DNA of 64,000 bases from Avoscillospira sp045580485 (GCA_045580485.1 JAZNNW010000044.1:1-64000), one strand, 5' to 3'; counted from the stretch's first letter, positions 15,420-24,136 are shown. The notes: generated by a model not told the origin, from the letters alone. Numbers and translations: made by a program.

Positions 15420-16214
15420 ATGAAAAAGATCATTGCTCTGGCTCTGGTTATCGTTCTGGCTTTCAGCCTGGTAGCCTGCGGCTCCAAGGGTGCTGCCACT
15501 GCTACCGAAGGTAAGCTGACCATGGCTACCAACGCGCAGTTCCCTCCCTATGAGTACTACGAAGGCGAAGAGATCGTCGGTATCGACGCTGAGATCGCCG
15601 GTGCCATTGCTGACAAGCTGGGTCTGGAACTGGTTATCGAAGACATGGAGTTTGACTCCATCATCGAAGCTGTCAAGGCCGGCAAGGCCGACATGGGTCT
15701 GGCTGGCATGACCGTCACCCCCGAGCGCCAGGAAACTGTTGACTTCACCGCTACCTACGCTACCGGCGTGCAGGTGGTCATCGCCGCTGCAGACAACGAG
15801 ACCATCGCAGGCACCAATGCTGATCTGGCTCTGGTCGATGCCGAAGGCAATGTGCTGGAAGGCACTGTGATCGGCGTTCAGAGAAACACCACCGGCGACC
15901 TGTATACCACTTGGTACATGGAAGACCTGGGTCTGGCTACCATCGACCGTTACAGCAAGGGCGCTGACGCTGTCCAGGCTCTGCTGACCGGCAAGGTTGA
16001 CTGCGTTGTTATCGACAACGAGCCCGCTAAGGCTTTTGTTGCTGAGACTGAGGGTCTGAAGATTCTGGAGACTGAGTATGTTCTGGAAGAGTATGCCGCT
16101 GCCATGAGCAAGGACAACACCGAGCTGTATGAGGCTGTCAACGCTGCTCTGGAAGAGCTGATTGCCGACGGTACCGTCGCTGCTATCATCGAAAAGTACA
16201 TCCCCGCTGAATAA
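15420..16214 (+). CDS. Polar amino-acid ABC transporter, substrate-binding lipoprotein
   Basis: 264-aa extracellular solute-binding lipoprotein of family 3. A signal peptide ends in the lipobox LVACGS, so the mature Cys is near residue 19 and is lipid-anchored outside the membrane. The binding fold begins LTMATNAQFPPYEY (ligand-contact strand), with AGKADMGLAGMTVTPERQE around residues 84-102, the usual amino-acid-binding signature. The ATG 15420 is 9 nt after AGAGGT; a TTG at 15414 is too close. First gene of a binding protein-permease-ATPase set; the exact amino acid is not readable. Confidence 0.9.
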   Translation: MKKIIALALVIVLAFSLVACGSKGAATATEGKLTMATNAQFPPYEYYEGEEIVGIDAEIAGAIADKLGLELVIEDMEFDSIIEAVKAGKADMGLAGMTVTPERQETVDFTATYATGVQVVIAAADNETIAGTNADLALVDAEGNVLEGTVIGVQRNTTGDLYTTWYMEDLGLATIDRYSKGADAVQALLTGKVDCVVIDNEPAKAFVAETEGLKILETEYVLEEYAAAMSKDNTELYEAVNAALEELIADGTVAAIIEKYIPAE

Positions 16215-16223
16215 GTGTATCTC

Positions 16224-16260
16224 GAATGAGGGTTCAGTATCCTGAGCCCTCATTCTTTTA
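16224..16260 (+). terminator. Hairpin between binding-protein and permease genes
   Basis: Perfect 14-bp stem GAATGAGGGTTCAG/CTGAGCCCTCATTC (with one G-U) and a TATC loop, followed by TTTTA. It probably acts as a partial terminator that keeps the binding protein in excess over the membrane genes. Confidence 0.8.
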
Positions 16261-16273
16261 AGGAGTTGAACCA

Positions 16274-17059
16274 ATGAATAAAGTCACCCCTTTGATGATG
16301 TGGCAAGAATTGGCACCGATGTGGATGCAGAATTTGCCGGAATGGCTGGAAGACATCTTCTTTAATGTTTATAAGTGCTTCCTGTTTGAAGACCGGTACA
16401 TGATGTTCATCAAGGGTCTTGGCAATACCCTGCTGCTGACTTTCTTTGCTCTGCTGATCGGTATCGCACTGGGTATCGTCGTTTCCCTGATCCGTGTGAC
16501 CTGGGACAAAAACAGCGCCGAAATGAGCGGTTTCCCCAAGTTCATCCTACGGATCGCCAACGCCATTTCCAAGGTCTATCTGACTGTCATCCGCGGCACG
16601 CCTGTGGTCGTGCAGATTTTGCTGCTGAACTTCGTTGTGTTTGCAGCAAGCCGCAATAAGATTCTGGTGGGCTGCCTGTGCTTCGGTATCAACTCCGGCG
16701 CATATGTGGCTGAGATCTTCCGCAGCGGTATCATGTCCATCGACATCGGTCAGATGGAAGCCGGACGCTCTCTTGGCTTCGGTTACATCCCCACCATGTG
16801 CCACATTATCCTGCCTCAGGCATTTAAGAATGTGCTGCCTCCCCTGTGCAATGAGTTCATCGTTCTGCTGAAGGAGACTGCCGTGGTCGGCTACATCGGC
16901 CTCAGCGATCTGACCTACGCAGCCAGCACTGTCGGCGGCGCTACTTACGAGTATCTGTTCCCCCTGCTGCTGGCAGCCATCATCTATCTGATCATGGTCA
17001 TTCTGTTCACCAACCTGGTGGAGAGACTGGAAAGGAGGCTGCGTACCAGTGAGCGCTAA
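16274..17059 (+). CDS. Polar amino-acid ABC transporter, permease
   Basis: 261-aa inner-membrane permease of the HisM/GlnP type. Hydrophobic segments are separated by the family motif VIRGTPVVVQILLL (residues ~97-110) and the cytoplasmic EAA loop EAGRSLGFGYIPTMCHIILPQA (~160-181) that docks with the ATPase. An unusually long N-terminal stretch (about 45 residues) precedes the first core helix. It overlaps the ATPase gene by 11 nt, so the two are coupled. Confidence 0.9.
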   Translation: MNKVTPLMMWQELAPMWMQNLPEWLEDIFFNVYKCFLFEDRYMMFIKGLGNTLLLTFFALLIGIALGIVVSLIRVTWDKNSAEMSGFPKFILRIANAISKVYLTVIRGTPVVVQILLLNFVVFAASRNKILVGCLCFGINSGAYVAEIFRSGIMSIDIGQMEAGRSLGFGYIPTMCHIILPQAFKNVLPPLCNEFIVLLKETAVVGYIGLSDLTYAASTVGGATYEYLFPLLLAAIIYLIMVILFTNLVERLERRLRTSER

Positions 17060-17792
17060 TTGCATCATTCAGGCAGACAATGTCTGTAAGTATTTTAAGG
17101 GCGATGAGATCAAGGCACTGGACGGCGTGTCTCTGGATATTGAAAGAGGCGAAGTGGTCGTTGTCATCGGTCCCTCCGGCTCCGGCAAGTCCACTTTCCT
17201 GCGCTGCCTCAATCTGTTGGAAGTTCCCACTGACGGACAGATTCTGTTCAGCGGCGTAGATATCACCGATAAGAATGTGGATATCAACATCCACCGTCAG
17301 AAGATGGGCATGGTGTTCCAGCACTTTAACCTGTTCCCCCACATGACGCTGCTGCAGAATTTGACCCTCGGACCCATTAAACTGCTGAAGAAGACCAAGG
17401 CCGAAGCCGAGGAAAAGGCCATGGCGCTGTTGGAGCGTGTTGGTCTGGCAGACCGTGCCGATGCCTATCCCAGCCAGCTTTCCGGCGGTCAGAAACAGCG
17501 TGTGGCCATCGTCCGTGCCCTGGCTATGGAACCGGAAGTCATGCTCTTTGACGAGCCCACCTCCGCTCTGGATCCTGAAATGGTCGGCGAAGTTCTGGAT
17601 GTTATGAAGGAACTGGCCAGAGAAGGTATGACCATGGTGGTCGTCACCCATGAAATGGGCTTTGCCCGTGAAGTGGGCAGCCGTGTGGTCTTTATGGATC
17701 AGGGCAAGCTGGTGGAGCAGGGCTCCCCTGCCGAGATTTTCGAAGCTCCCAAGAACCCCAGACTGCAGGATTTCCTTGCAAAGGTTCTTTAA
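17049..17792 (+). CDS. Polar amino-acid ABC transporter, ATP-binding protein
   Basis: 247-aa ATPase of the GlnQ/HisP class. Walker A GPSGSGKST (residues ~36-44), Q-loop VFQHFNLFPH, ABC signature LSGGQKQRVAIVRAL, Walker B VMLFDEPTSALDPE and the switch histidine VVTHEMGFA are all present. The start is GTG 17049, about 10 nt after GGAGG and 11 nt inside the permease gene. It powers the transporter encoded upstream. A strong terminator follows. Confidence 0.93.
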   Translation: MSANCIIQADNVCKYFKGDEIKALDGVSLDIERGEVVVVIGPSGSGKSTFLRCLNLLEVPTDGQILFSGVDITDKNVDINIHRQKMGMVFQHFNLFPHMTLLQNLTLGPIKLLKKTKAEAEEKAMALLERVGLADRADAYPSQLSGGQKQRVAIVRALAMEPEVMLFDEPTSALDPEMVGEVLDVMKELAREGMTMVVVTHEMGFAREVGSRVVFMDQGKLVEQGSPAEIFEAPKNPRLQDFLAKVL

Positions 17793-17806
17793 TCAGCACT
17801 ATGTAC

Positions 17807-17836
17807 AAAAGGTCGGGCTTGCGCCCGGCCTTTTTT
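17807..17836 (+). terminator. Terminator of the first amino-acid ABC operon
   Basis: GGTCGGGC-TTGC-GCCCGGCC stem followed by six T. Confidence 0.9.
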
Positions 17837-17851
17837 GGTCCTTATTGCTTC

Positions 17852-17880
17852 TTTACATTAACTCTTTACCATGCTAAAAT
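17852..17880 (+). promoter_or_regulatory. Promoter of the second amino-acid ABC operon
   Basis: TTTACA (17852-17857), 17-bp spacer, TAAAAT (17875-17880), followed by GGAGG and ATG 17936. Confidence 0.75.
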
Positions 17881-17935
17881 ACTATCGTGCTAAGGAAGAA
17901 AGCACAACGAACAAAATTATTTGGAGGAAAGAAAA

Positions 17936-18820
17936 ATGAAAAAGCTGATTGCTCTGCTTCTGGCAGTTCTGATGATCGTTTCCCTGGTCGCCTGCGGCGC
18001 CAAGGAAGCCCCCGTGGAAGAAGCTCCCGTCGAGGAAGCTCCTGTGGAAGAAACTCCCGTTGAAGAAGCTCCCGTGGAAGAGACCGACTCCGATCTGGCC
18101 TATGTGACCGAAAATGGCAAGATGCTGGTTGGTATCACCATCTACGAGCCCATGAACTACTATGACGAAGCCGGCGAGCTGACCGGTTTCGACACCGAGT
18201 TCGCTCAGGCTGTCTGCGAGAAGATGGGTCTGGCTGCTGAATTCGTCGAGATCAACTGGGACACCAAGGAAGTGGAACTGGCCGCCAAGAGCATTGACTG
18301 CATCTGGAACGGCATGACCATCACCGAAGACCGTCTGGCCAACATGAGCATCTCCGATCCCTATGTCAAGAACGCTCAGGTTATCGTGGTCAAGGCTGAC
18401 AGCGAAGTTGCTGCTACCGCTGATCTGGTTGGCAAGACTGTGGTTGCTGAAATGGGTTCCGCCGGTGAAGCTCAGATTTCCGGTGAAGACGCTGAAGAAA
18501 ATCTGGCTCAGTCCGACTATGTCGGTGTTGCCAAGCAGACCGACTGCCTGATGGAAGTCAAGGCCGGCACTGCTGATGCAGCTGTTCTCGACTGGACTCT
18601 GGCTAAGTCCATGGTCGGCGAAGGCACTGACTTTGCTGATCTGAAGATCCTCGAGGGCGTGGAACTGGCTACCGAAGAATACGGTATCGCCTTCCGTCAG
18701 GGCAGCGATGTGACCGCCGCTGTCAACGCTGTGATCGCTGAGCTGGTTGCCGATGGCACTCTGCCCGCACTGGCTGAGAAGTACGGTCTGGCTCTGGCTC
18801 CTGCCATCGCCGGCGAATAA
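17936..18820 (+). CDS. Second amino-acid ABC transporter, substrate-binding lipoprotein
   Basis: 294-aa family-3 solute-binding lipoprotein. Signal peptide with lipobox LVACGA (Cys near residue 20). Directly after the Cys comes an acidic, proline-spaced linker of five near-identical 5-residue units (EAPVE type), a flexible tether between the lipid anchor and the binding fold, which starts at KMLVGITIYEPMNYYD. Binding-fold residues include WNGMTITEDRLANMSISDPY (~122-141). The ATG 17936 is 8 nt after GGAGG. Ligand unknown; the fold resembles cystine/polar amino-acid binders. Confidence 0.88.
   Translation: MKKLIALLLAVLMIVSLVACGAKEAPVEEAPVEEAPVEETPVEEAPVEETDSDLAYVTENGKMLVGITIYEPMNYYDEAGELTGFDTEFAQAVCEKMGLAAEFVEINWDTKEVELAAKSIDCIWNGMTITEDRLANMSISDPYVKNAQVIVVKADSEVAATADLVGKTVVAEMGSAGEAQISGEDAEENLAQSDYVGVAKQTDCLMEVKAGTADAAVLDWTLAKSMVGEGTDFADLKILEGVELATEEYGIAFRQGSDVTAAVNAVIAELVADGTLPALAEKYGLALAPAIAGE
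18005..18079 (+). repeat. Five tandem 15-bp units in a lipoprotein linker
   Basis: Units of the GAAGCTCCCGTGGAA type, five in a row in frame, encode the EAPVE repeats after the lipidated cysteine. Unit 4 encodes ETPVE. The copies differ mainly at third codon positions, so the array is not freshly expanded. Confidence 0.85.
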
Positions 18821-18844
18821 GGAATTTGACCTCTGAAAAATGGA

Positions 18845-18873
18845 GGCAGGCGGTATTTACCGCCTGCCCCTAT
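18845..18873 (+). terminator. Hairpin between second binding-protein and permease genes
   Basis: GGCAGGCGGTA/TACCGCCTGCC with a TT loop and a weak T tail (CCTATTTGTG). The same layout as in the first ABC operon suggests partial termination that lowers permease and ATPase output. Confidence 0.75.
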
Positions 18874-18896
18874 TTGTGTGTTTAGGAGATACATAT

Positions 18897-19622
18897 ATGA
18901 ATGCAATGGTCATTATCAAACGGCTGCTGGAAAGCTCCGTTATTAACTTAGAGATCTTTTTTGTTACCCTTGCTCTGGGTCTGCCTTTGGGTTTGATTAT
19001 TTCCTTTGGCACCATGAGCAAGTGGCGTCCTTTCTCTTTCCTTCTTTCTGTAAAGACCAAAGAAACTTTTATGCAGAAGGTGCTGAATTTCTTTGGCAAT
19101 CTTCGCCCCATTCATGATATCACCGCTATTTTTGTATGGATCATCCGCGGCACTCCCCTGATGCTGCAGGTCATCATCGTCTTTTATGGTCCCGGTCTCA
19201 TCTGGGGCGGCGAGGCCATGGGCAGACTGGAAGCAGCTCTGGTTGCTTTCGTCATCAACTATGCCTGCTACTTCTCCGAGATTTTCCGTGGCGGCATCCA
19301 GAGCATGCCCGTCGGTCAGAGAGAAGCCGGTGAAGTGCTGGGTATGACCAAGACGCAAATTTTCTTCAAGGTCACGCTGGTGCAGATGGTCAAGCGAATT
19401 GTACCCCCCATGGGCAACGAGTTTATCACGCTGGTCAAGGATACCTCCCTTGCCAGAATTATCGCCAACAAGGAAATCATCATGATGGCACAGGAATACG
19501 CCTCCTCCAAGGCGCTGATCTGGCCTCTGTTCTCCACCGCTGTTTTCTTCCTGGTCGCCTGCGGCATTTTGACCATTCTGCTCAATGTGGCTGAGAAGAA
19601 GCTGGACTACTTCAGAATGTAA
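18897..19622 (+). CDS. Second amino-acid ABC transporter, permease
   Basis: 241-aa permease of the HisM/GlnP family. The core motif WIIRGTPLMLQVIIVFYG lies near residues 81-98, and the EAA loop EAGEVLGMTKTQIFFKVTLVQ near 143-163 contacts the ATPase. A predicted cytoplasmic loop of about 35 residues between the first two helices (TMSKWRP...NFFGNLRP) is longer than usual. The ATG 18897 is 8 nt after AGGAGA. It is followed 13 nt later by its ATPase. Confidence 0.9.
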   Translation: MNAMVIIKRLLESSVINLEIFFVTLALGLPLGLIISFGTMSKWRPFSFLLSVKTKETFMQKVLNFFGNLRPIHDITAIFVWIIRGTPLMLQVIIVFYGPGLIWGGEAMGRLEAALVAFVINYACYFSEIFRGGIQSMPVGQREAGEVLGMTKTQIFFKVTLVQMVKRIVPPMGNEFITLVKDTSLARIIANKEIIMMAQEYASSKALIWPLFSTAVFFLVACGILTILLNVAEKKLDYFRM

Positions 19623-19635
19623 GGAGGGTCGGAAC

Positions 19636-20424
19636 ATGGAAATGCTTAAAGTATCGCACATTCAGAAGTCCTTTGGAAGCACCGAGGTTCTGACAGATAT
19701 CTCCTTCAGCATTGAAAAGGGACAGTCTTTGGCCATCATCGGTTCCTCCGGTTCCGGCAAGACCACCTTGCTGCGCTGTCTCAACTTCCTGGAAACCCCC
19801 GATCAGGGCACCATCTGCGTGGACGGTAAGGAAATTTTCGATGCCAGCACCCATGCCAAGCTCTCTGAAAAGGAGATCCGCAAGAACCGACTCCGCTTCG
19901 GTCTGGTGTTCCAGAGTTTCAATCTGTTCCCCCAGTATACTGCCTTGCAGAATGTCACTCTGGCAAGCCAGCTTCTGGCTAAAGAACGCCCCGATTACAA
20001 GACCAACAAGAAGGAAATTCTGGAGGAGATCCAGCAGAGAGGCAAAGAACTTCTGACCCAGGTGGGTCTGGAAGACCGCATGGAAAACTATCCCCATCAG
20101 CTCTCCGGCGGTCAGCAGCAGCGTGTGGCCATTGCCCGTGCCCTGGCTCTGAACCCCGATATTCTCTGCTTTGACGAGCCTACATCTGCCCTTGACCCTG
20201 AGTTGACCGGTGAAGTTCTGAAGGTCATCCGCTCTCTGGCTGACCGGAAGATGACCATGATCATCGTCACCCATGAAATGGCCTTTGCCCGTGATGTTGC
20301 CGATGAGATCATCTTCATGGATGGCGGCGTCATCGTGGAGCACGGCCCTGCCAAGGAAGTCATCGACAATCCCAAAGAGGAGCGCACACGGCAATTCCTC
20401 GCCCACTACAACGAAGCAAACTGA
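19636..20424 (+). CDS. Second amino-acid ABC transporter, ATP-binding protein
   Basis: 262-aa ABC ATPase of the GlnQ class. Walker A GSSGSGKTT (residues ~36-44), Q-loop VFQSFNLFPQ, signature LSGGQQQRVAIARAL, Walker B ILCFDEPTSALDPE and switch VTHEMAFARDV are intact. Relative to the first transporter's ATPase it has an insertion of about 20 residues after the Q-loop (KERPDYKTNKKEILEEIQQR). The ATG follows AAGGAGG. Confidence 0.93.
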   Translation: MEMLKVSHIQKSFGSTEVLTDISFSIEKGQSLAIIGSSGSGKTTLLRCLNFLETPDQGTICVDGKEIFDASTHAKLSEKEIRKNRLRFGLVFQSFNLFPQYTALQNVTLASQLLAKERPDYKTNKKEILEEIQQRGKELLTQVGLEDRMENYPHQLSGGQQQRVAIARALALNPDILCFDEPTSALDPELTGEVLKVIRSLADRKMTMIIVTHEMAFARDVADEIIFMDGGVIVEHGPAKEVIDNPKEERTRQFLAHYNEAN

Positions 20425-20431
20425 TATTTTC

Positions 20432-20460
20432 AGCCCTCCCGAAAACGGGAGGGCTGTTGT
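20432..20460 (+). terminator. Terminator of the second amino-acid ABC operon
   Basis: AGCCCTCCCG-AAAA-CGGGAGGGCT with a poor T tail (GTTGTCTT). It lies just upstream of the next promoter. Confidence 0.75.
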
Positions 20461-20461
20461 C

Positions 20462-20490
20462 TTGACTGCTGCCTGAAACAGCAGTAAAAT
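20462..20490 (+). promoter_or_regulatory. Promoter of the molybdopterin-binding-domain gene
   Basis: TTGACT (20462-20467), 17-bp spacer, TAAAAT (20485-20490). Confidence 0.75.
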
Positions 20491-20516
20491 AGACAGAAAG
20501 AAACGAGGTGACTGCC

Positions 20517-21533
20517 ATGAAGAAAATCGAAGTGGAAAAGGCCGTGGGTATGACCCTGTGCCATGATATCACCGCCATGCGGGATGGCTTTAAGGGTGCT
20601 GCTTTCAAGCGTGGGCATGTCATTACCCCTGAGGATATCCCTGCCCTGCTGGATCTGGGCAAGCGGACAGTGTTCATTTGGGAAGACCATGCAGGAGAAA
20701 TCCACGAAGAAGATGCCGCCCTGCGTATGGCTGCCATGTGCCCTGTGGAAGCGGCCCATTATACAGAGCCTTCCGAGGGCAAGGTTTTGCTTCTTGCAGA
20801 TCAGAGAGGCATGCTCCGGGTGGACACAGATTTGCTGAAAGCAGTCAATTCCATCGGAGACATCACTATCGCCACACTGCCGGACCACTACCCCGTGGAG
20901 GAAGGCGCACGGCTTGCCTCCATGCGGATCGTACCTCTGGTCACCCAAGAGACGCAGATCGAGCAGGCAGAAGCCCTCTGCAAGGATCGTCCTCTGCTCC
21001 GTCTGCTGCCCTACAAGCAGAAGAAAATCGGTGTCATCATTACCGGTTCGGAGATCTACAACGGACGGATACAGGATAAATTCGAGCCTGTGGTGCGGGC
21101 AAAGATGGAACACTATCCTGCGGAAATTCTGGGCGTGACCATCTGTGACGACGATCCCCAAATGCTCATCGACGCTGCAAAGGGATATTTGGACAAAGGT
21201 GCAGATTTCCTCATTTTCACCGGCGGTATGTCCGTAGACCCTGATGACATCACCCCCTCTGCCATCGGCAAACTGGGTGCAGATATCATCAGTCACGGCG
21301 TTCCCTCTCAGCCCGGCAACATGACGCTGGTAGCCTACTTGGGCGATGTGCCTATTCTGGGCGTACCCGGGGCTGCCATCAAGCTGCCCACCACTATTTT
21401 TGATGTGCTGCTGCCCCAGATCTTCGCCGGTGAAAAGCTGACAAAAGAGGATTTGATCCGCTTGGGTGACGGCGGTCTGTGCCAGCTCTGCAAGACCTGC
21501 CACTACCCCAACTGCACCTTTGGAAGGTACTGA
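20517..21533 (+). CDS. MoaB/MoeA-like molybdopterin-binding domain protein with Cys-rich tail
   Basis: 338-aa cytoplasmic protein. The N-terminal half (to ~160) resembles a MoeA-like start (VEKAVGMTLCHDITAM, FKRGHVITPEDIPALLDLG). The C-terminal half is a MogA/MoaB-type fold with IGVIITGSEIYNG (~171-183), FTGGMSVDPDDITP (~239-252) and GVPGAAIKLPTT. It ends with four cysteines in LCQLCKTCHYPNCTFG, suggesting a metal or Fe-S site. Such proteins occur in Clostridia without a proven role; no other molybdenum-cofactor gene lies nearby. The ATG 20517 follows CGAGGTG. It is next to a dihydrouridine synthase gene. Confidence 0.78.
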   Translation: MKKIEVEKAVGMTLCHDITAMRDGFKGAAFKRGHVITPEDIPALLDLGKRTVFIWEDHAGEIHEEDAALRMAAMCPVEAAHYTEPSEGKVLLLADQRGMLRVDTDLLKAVNSIGDITIATLPDHYPVEEGARLASMRIVPLVTQETQIEQAEALCKDRPLLRLLPYKQKKIGVIITGSEIYNGRIQDKFEPVVRAKMEHYPAEILGVTICDDDPQMLIDAAKGYLDKGADFLIFTGGMSVDPDDITPSAIGKLGADIISHGVPSQPGNMTLVAYLGDVPILGVPGAAIKLPTTIFDVLLPQIFAGEKLTKEDLIRLGDGGLCQLCKTCHYPNCTFGRY

Positions 21534-21534
21534 T

Positions 21535-22491
21535 ATGCTGCTTGACTTTGCGCCCATGGAGGGCATCACAGGCGCTGCCTTCCGACAGCTGCACCACAAG
21601 CATTTCTCCGGTGTGGACCGGTATTATACCCCGTTCCTTTCCCCCACTGCCGACCGGCGGTTTACCCCCCGGGAGCAGCGGGAATTCTATCCGGAGTTTA
21701 ACGAGGGCATTCCTCTCATTCCTCAGATTTTGACGAAAAATGCCGAGGATTTTCTCTGGGCTGCCGGAGAACTTCATGCCATGGGCTATGAAGAAGTGAA
21801 CCTCAACGCAGGCTGCCCTTCGGGGACTGTCACCGCCAAGGGAAAAGGCGCCGGGCTGCTGGCAGACACCAAGGCATTGGATGCGTTTCTCAATGAAATT
21901 TTCTCCCACGCACCCTGTAAAATTTCCATTAAGACCCGACTTGGCATGAACGACCTGGAGGAGTTTGAACCGATTCTCGAAATCTACAACCGCTATCCCC
22001 TCTCCGAGCTGATCGTCCATCCCCGGGTGCGGAAAGATTTTTATCGCCATCCCGTACGACAGGAATTTTTTGAAATTGCCTATAAAAAAAGCAAGAACCC
22101 CATCAGCTACAACGGCAGTATCGTGACCAAAGACGACTTTGAATCCTGCAGGGAGAAGTACCCAAAATTGAATGCCATTATGGTCGGACAGGGTCTTTGC
22201 TCCGATCCTTTTCTGGCCGAAAAGGTGAAATTTGGTTCAAAAACGGATAAAAACCGTCTCAAAATTTTCCATGATGCGCTGTTTTTTTCCTATTCCGAGC
22301 TGTTTCAGAGCAAAAATAATGCCGCTCAACGGATGAAAGAGCTCTGGTTTTACTGGCTTCGGCTCTTTGCTGACAGCCAGAAACACGGCAAACAGCTGAT
22401 GAAATCCCGCAGCGCAGAAGAATACCTCACCGCCGTCTCCAACATCTTCCGTGACTTGGAGATTCTTCCCGAAAGTACCGGTGAATGGTAA
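21535..22491 (+). CDS. tRNA-dihydrouridine synthase family protein
   Basis: 318-aa FMN-dependent Dus family enzyme, reducing a uridine in tRNA to dihydrouridine. The TIM-barrel start is LDFAPMEGITGAAFRQ (residues ~3-18). The catalytic Cys lies in EVNLNAGCPSGTVTAKGKGAGLL (~85-107 in pattern), with KTRLGM and VHPRVRKDFY for tRNA/FMN contact. It is close to the DusB/C-type short family. The ATG starts one base after the previous stop, within reach of a GGAAGG site, so it is coupled to the molybdopterin-domain gene. Confidence 0.88.
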   Translation: MLLDFAPMEGITGAAFRQLHHKHFSGVDRYYTPFLSPTADRRFTPREQREFYPEFNEGIPLIPQILTKNAEDFLWAAGELHAMGYEEVNLNAGCPSGTVTAKGKGAGLLADTKALDAFLNEIFSHAPCKISIKTRLGMNDLEEFEPILEIYNRYPLSELIVHPRVRKDFYRHPVRQEFFEIAYKKSKNPISYNGSIVTKDDFESCREKYPKLNAIMVGQGLCSDPFLAEKVKFGSKTDKNRLKIFHDALFFSYSELFQSKNNAAQRMKELWFYWLRLFADSQKHGKQLMKSRSAEEYLTAVSNIFRDLEILPESTGEW

Positions 22492-22506
22492 CAAAAGGAG
22501 AACACC

Positions 22507-24132
22507 ATGAATAGAAAACCCCTCGATAAAACCAAGGCCGGTTGGTGGAAATCCGCCGTCTTTTATCAAATTTACCCCAAGAGCTTTCAGGATACCACCG
22601 GCACCGGCATTGGTGACCTGCAGGGCGTTATTTCCCGGCTGGACTATCTGGAACAGCTGGGTATTGACGGCATCTGGCTCTCCCCTGTCCAGGCTTCTCC
22701 TCAGGTCGACAATGGCTACGACATTTCTGACTACTGCGCCATTGATCCCATGTTCGGCACCATGGAGGATATGGAACAGCTGATCTGTGAAGCTAAAAAG
22801 CGGGGTATTTCCATCATTCTGGATTTGGTTCTGAACCATTGCTCCGATCAACACCCCTGGTTTCAAGAGGCTTTGAAGGACAAAAACAGTCCCTATCATG
22901 ATTATTTTATCTGGCGGGACGGCACACCGGACTGTCCTCCAAACGATATGCAGGCCAACTTCAGTCTTCCTGCCTGGGAATGGTCGGAAAAAGCACAGAA
23001 ATGGTATTTCCACCAGTATGCCATTCAGCAGCCGGATCTGAACTGGGAAAATCCCAATATGCGCCGGGAGCTTTACAACAGCATTCGTTTCTGGGTGGAC
23101 AAGGGCATCGAGGGCTTCCGTCTGGATGTCATCGACCAGATCGCCAAAGAGCCGGACAGGAAAATCGATATCAACGGTCCCAGACTCCACGAATATCTCC
23201 GGGAGCTTTCCCGGGAGGCCTTCTGTGAGGAAGGTTTGGTAACCGTAGGCGAGACCTGGGGTGCGGACACAGAACGTGCCAAACTTTACAGTGCTCCTGA
23301 TTGCAGTGAGCTGTCTATGGTATTCCAGTTCCAGCATCATGTTCTGGACTTTGGCGAAAGCCAATGGGACCCCATTCCGCTGCCCCTGACCAAGCTGAAA
23401 GCCTGCTACTGCCATTGGCAGCAGGAACTTCACGGCGTAGGTTGGAACAGTCTGTTCCTCAACAATCACGATATGCCCAGAATCGTCTCCCGCTGGGGCA
23501 ATGACCGGGAGTACCGGGTAGAATCCGCCAAGATGCTGGCCACTATGCTCCATGGCATGGAGGGTACCCCTTACATCTATCAGGGCGAGGAGCTGGGTAT
23601 GACCAACATCTGCCTGCCGGAAGAAAAGCATGTGGATATCGAGACCCTCAATCTTTACAAGAAGCGCAGAGAACTGGGCTATGATGAGGCCTCCATTCAG
23701 CGCTCCATTGATGCCAGAAGCCGTGACAACACCCGAACTCCCATGCAGTGGACAGCCGGTCAAAACGCCGGTTTTACGGAAGGAACACCATGGCTGACCG
23801 TGAACCCCAACCATACCGAAATCAATGCAGAGGCCGCTCTTTCCGACCCCAATTCTATTTTCCACTACTATCGGAAACTGATCGAGCTGAGAAAGACCTA
23901 CGACATTTTCCGGGAAGGCACTTTCTCCCTCCTCTGTCCCGAAGACGAGAATATTTTTGCCTACACACGGGATACGGACAAGGATCACCTGCTGGTAGTG
24001 TGTAATTTCACAGACAAGCAACTCCCCTTTGCCGTTCCTAAAGCATTTCAAGCCGCCAAAACACTGATTTCCAACTATGCAGATGCCGCCGATGTTCTGC
24101 GACCCTATGAGGCGAAGATGCTCTACTACTGA
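22507..24132 (+). CDS. GH13 alpha-glucosidase (oligo-1,6-glucosidase / trehalose-6-P hydrolase type)
   Basis: 541-aa cytoplasmic glycoside hydrolase family 13 enzyme. It opens with WWKSAVFYQIYPKSFQD. Conserved blocks are ILDLVLNHCSDQH (region I), EGFRLDVIDQIAKE (nucleophile Asp), VTVGETWGA (acid/base Glu) and FLNNHDMPRIVSR (transition-state Asp). QDTTGTGIGDLQGVISRLDYL is typical of subfamilies that cut alpha-1,6 or alpha,alpha-1,1 linkages in short sugars. No signal peptide and no sugar transporter next to it, so the substrate is unclear. The ATG follows AAAGGAG; a bidirectional terminator follows. Confidence 0.88.
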   Translation: MNRKPLDKTKAGWWKSAVFYQIYPKSFQDTTGTGIGDLQGVISRLDYLEQLGIDGIWLSPVQASPQVDNGYDISDYCAIDPMFGTMEDMEQLICEAKKRGISIILDLVLNHCSDQHPWFQEALKDKNSPYHDYFIWRDGTPDCPPNDMQANFSLPAWEWSEKAQKWYFHQYAIQQPDLNWENPNMRRELYNSIRFWVDKGIEGFRLDVIDQIAKEPDRKIDINGPRLHEYLRELSREAFCEEGLVTVGETWGADTERAKLYSAPDCSELSMVFQFQHHVLDFGESQWDPIPLPLTKLKACYCHWQQELHGVGWNSLFLNNHDMPRIVSRWGNDREYRVESAKMLATMLHGMEGTPYIYQGEELGMTNICLPEEKHVDIETLNLYKKRRELGYDEASIQRSIDARSRDNTRTPMQWTAGQNAGFTEGTPWLTVNPNHTEINAEAALSDPNSIFHYYRKLIELRKTYDIFREGTFSLLCPEDENIFAYTRDTDKDHLLVVCNFTDKQLPFAVPKAFQAAKTLISNYADAADVLRPYEAKMLYY

Positions 24133-24136
24133 TAAG

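Noticed and set aside
13184..15532. 782-codon open frame on the minus strand opposite the yloU-yloV genes
   Set aside because: Low-complexity His/Gly/Asp-rich antisense translation of GC-biased third positions; no ribosome site or domain; the plus-strand genes are certain.
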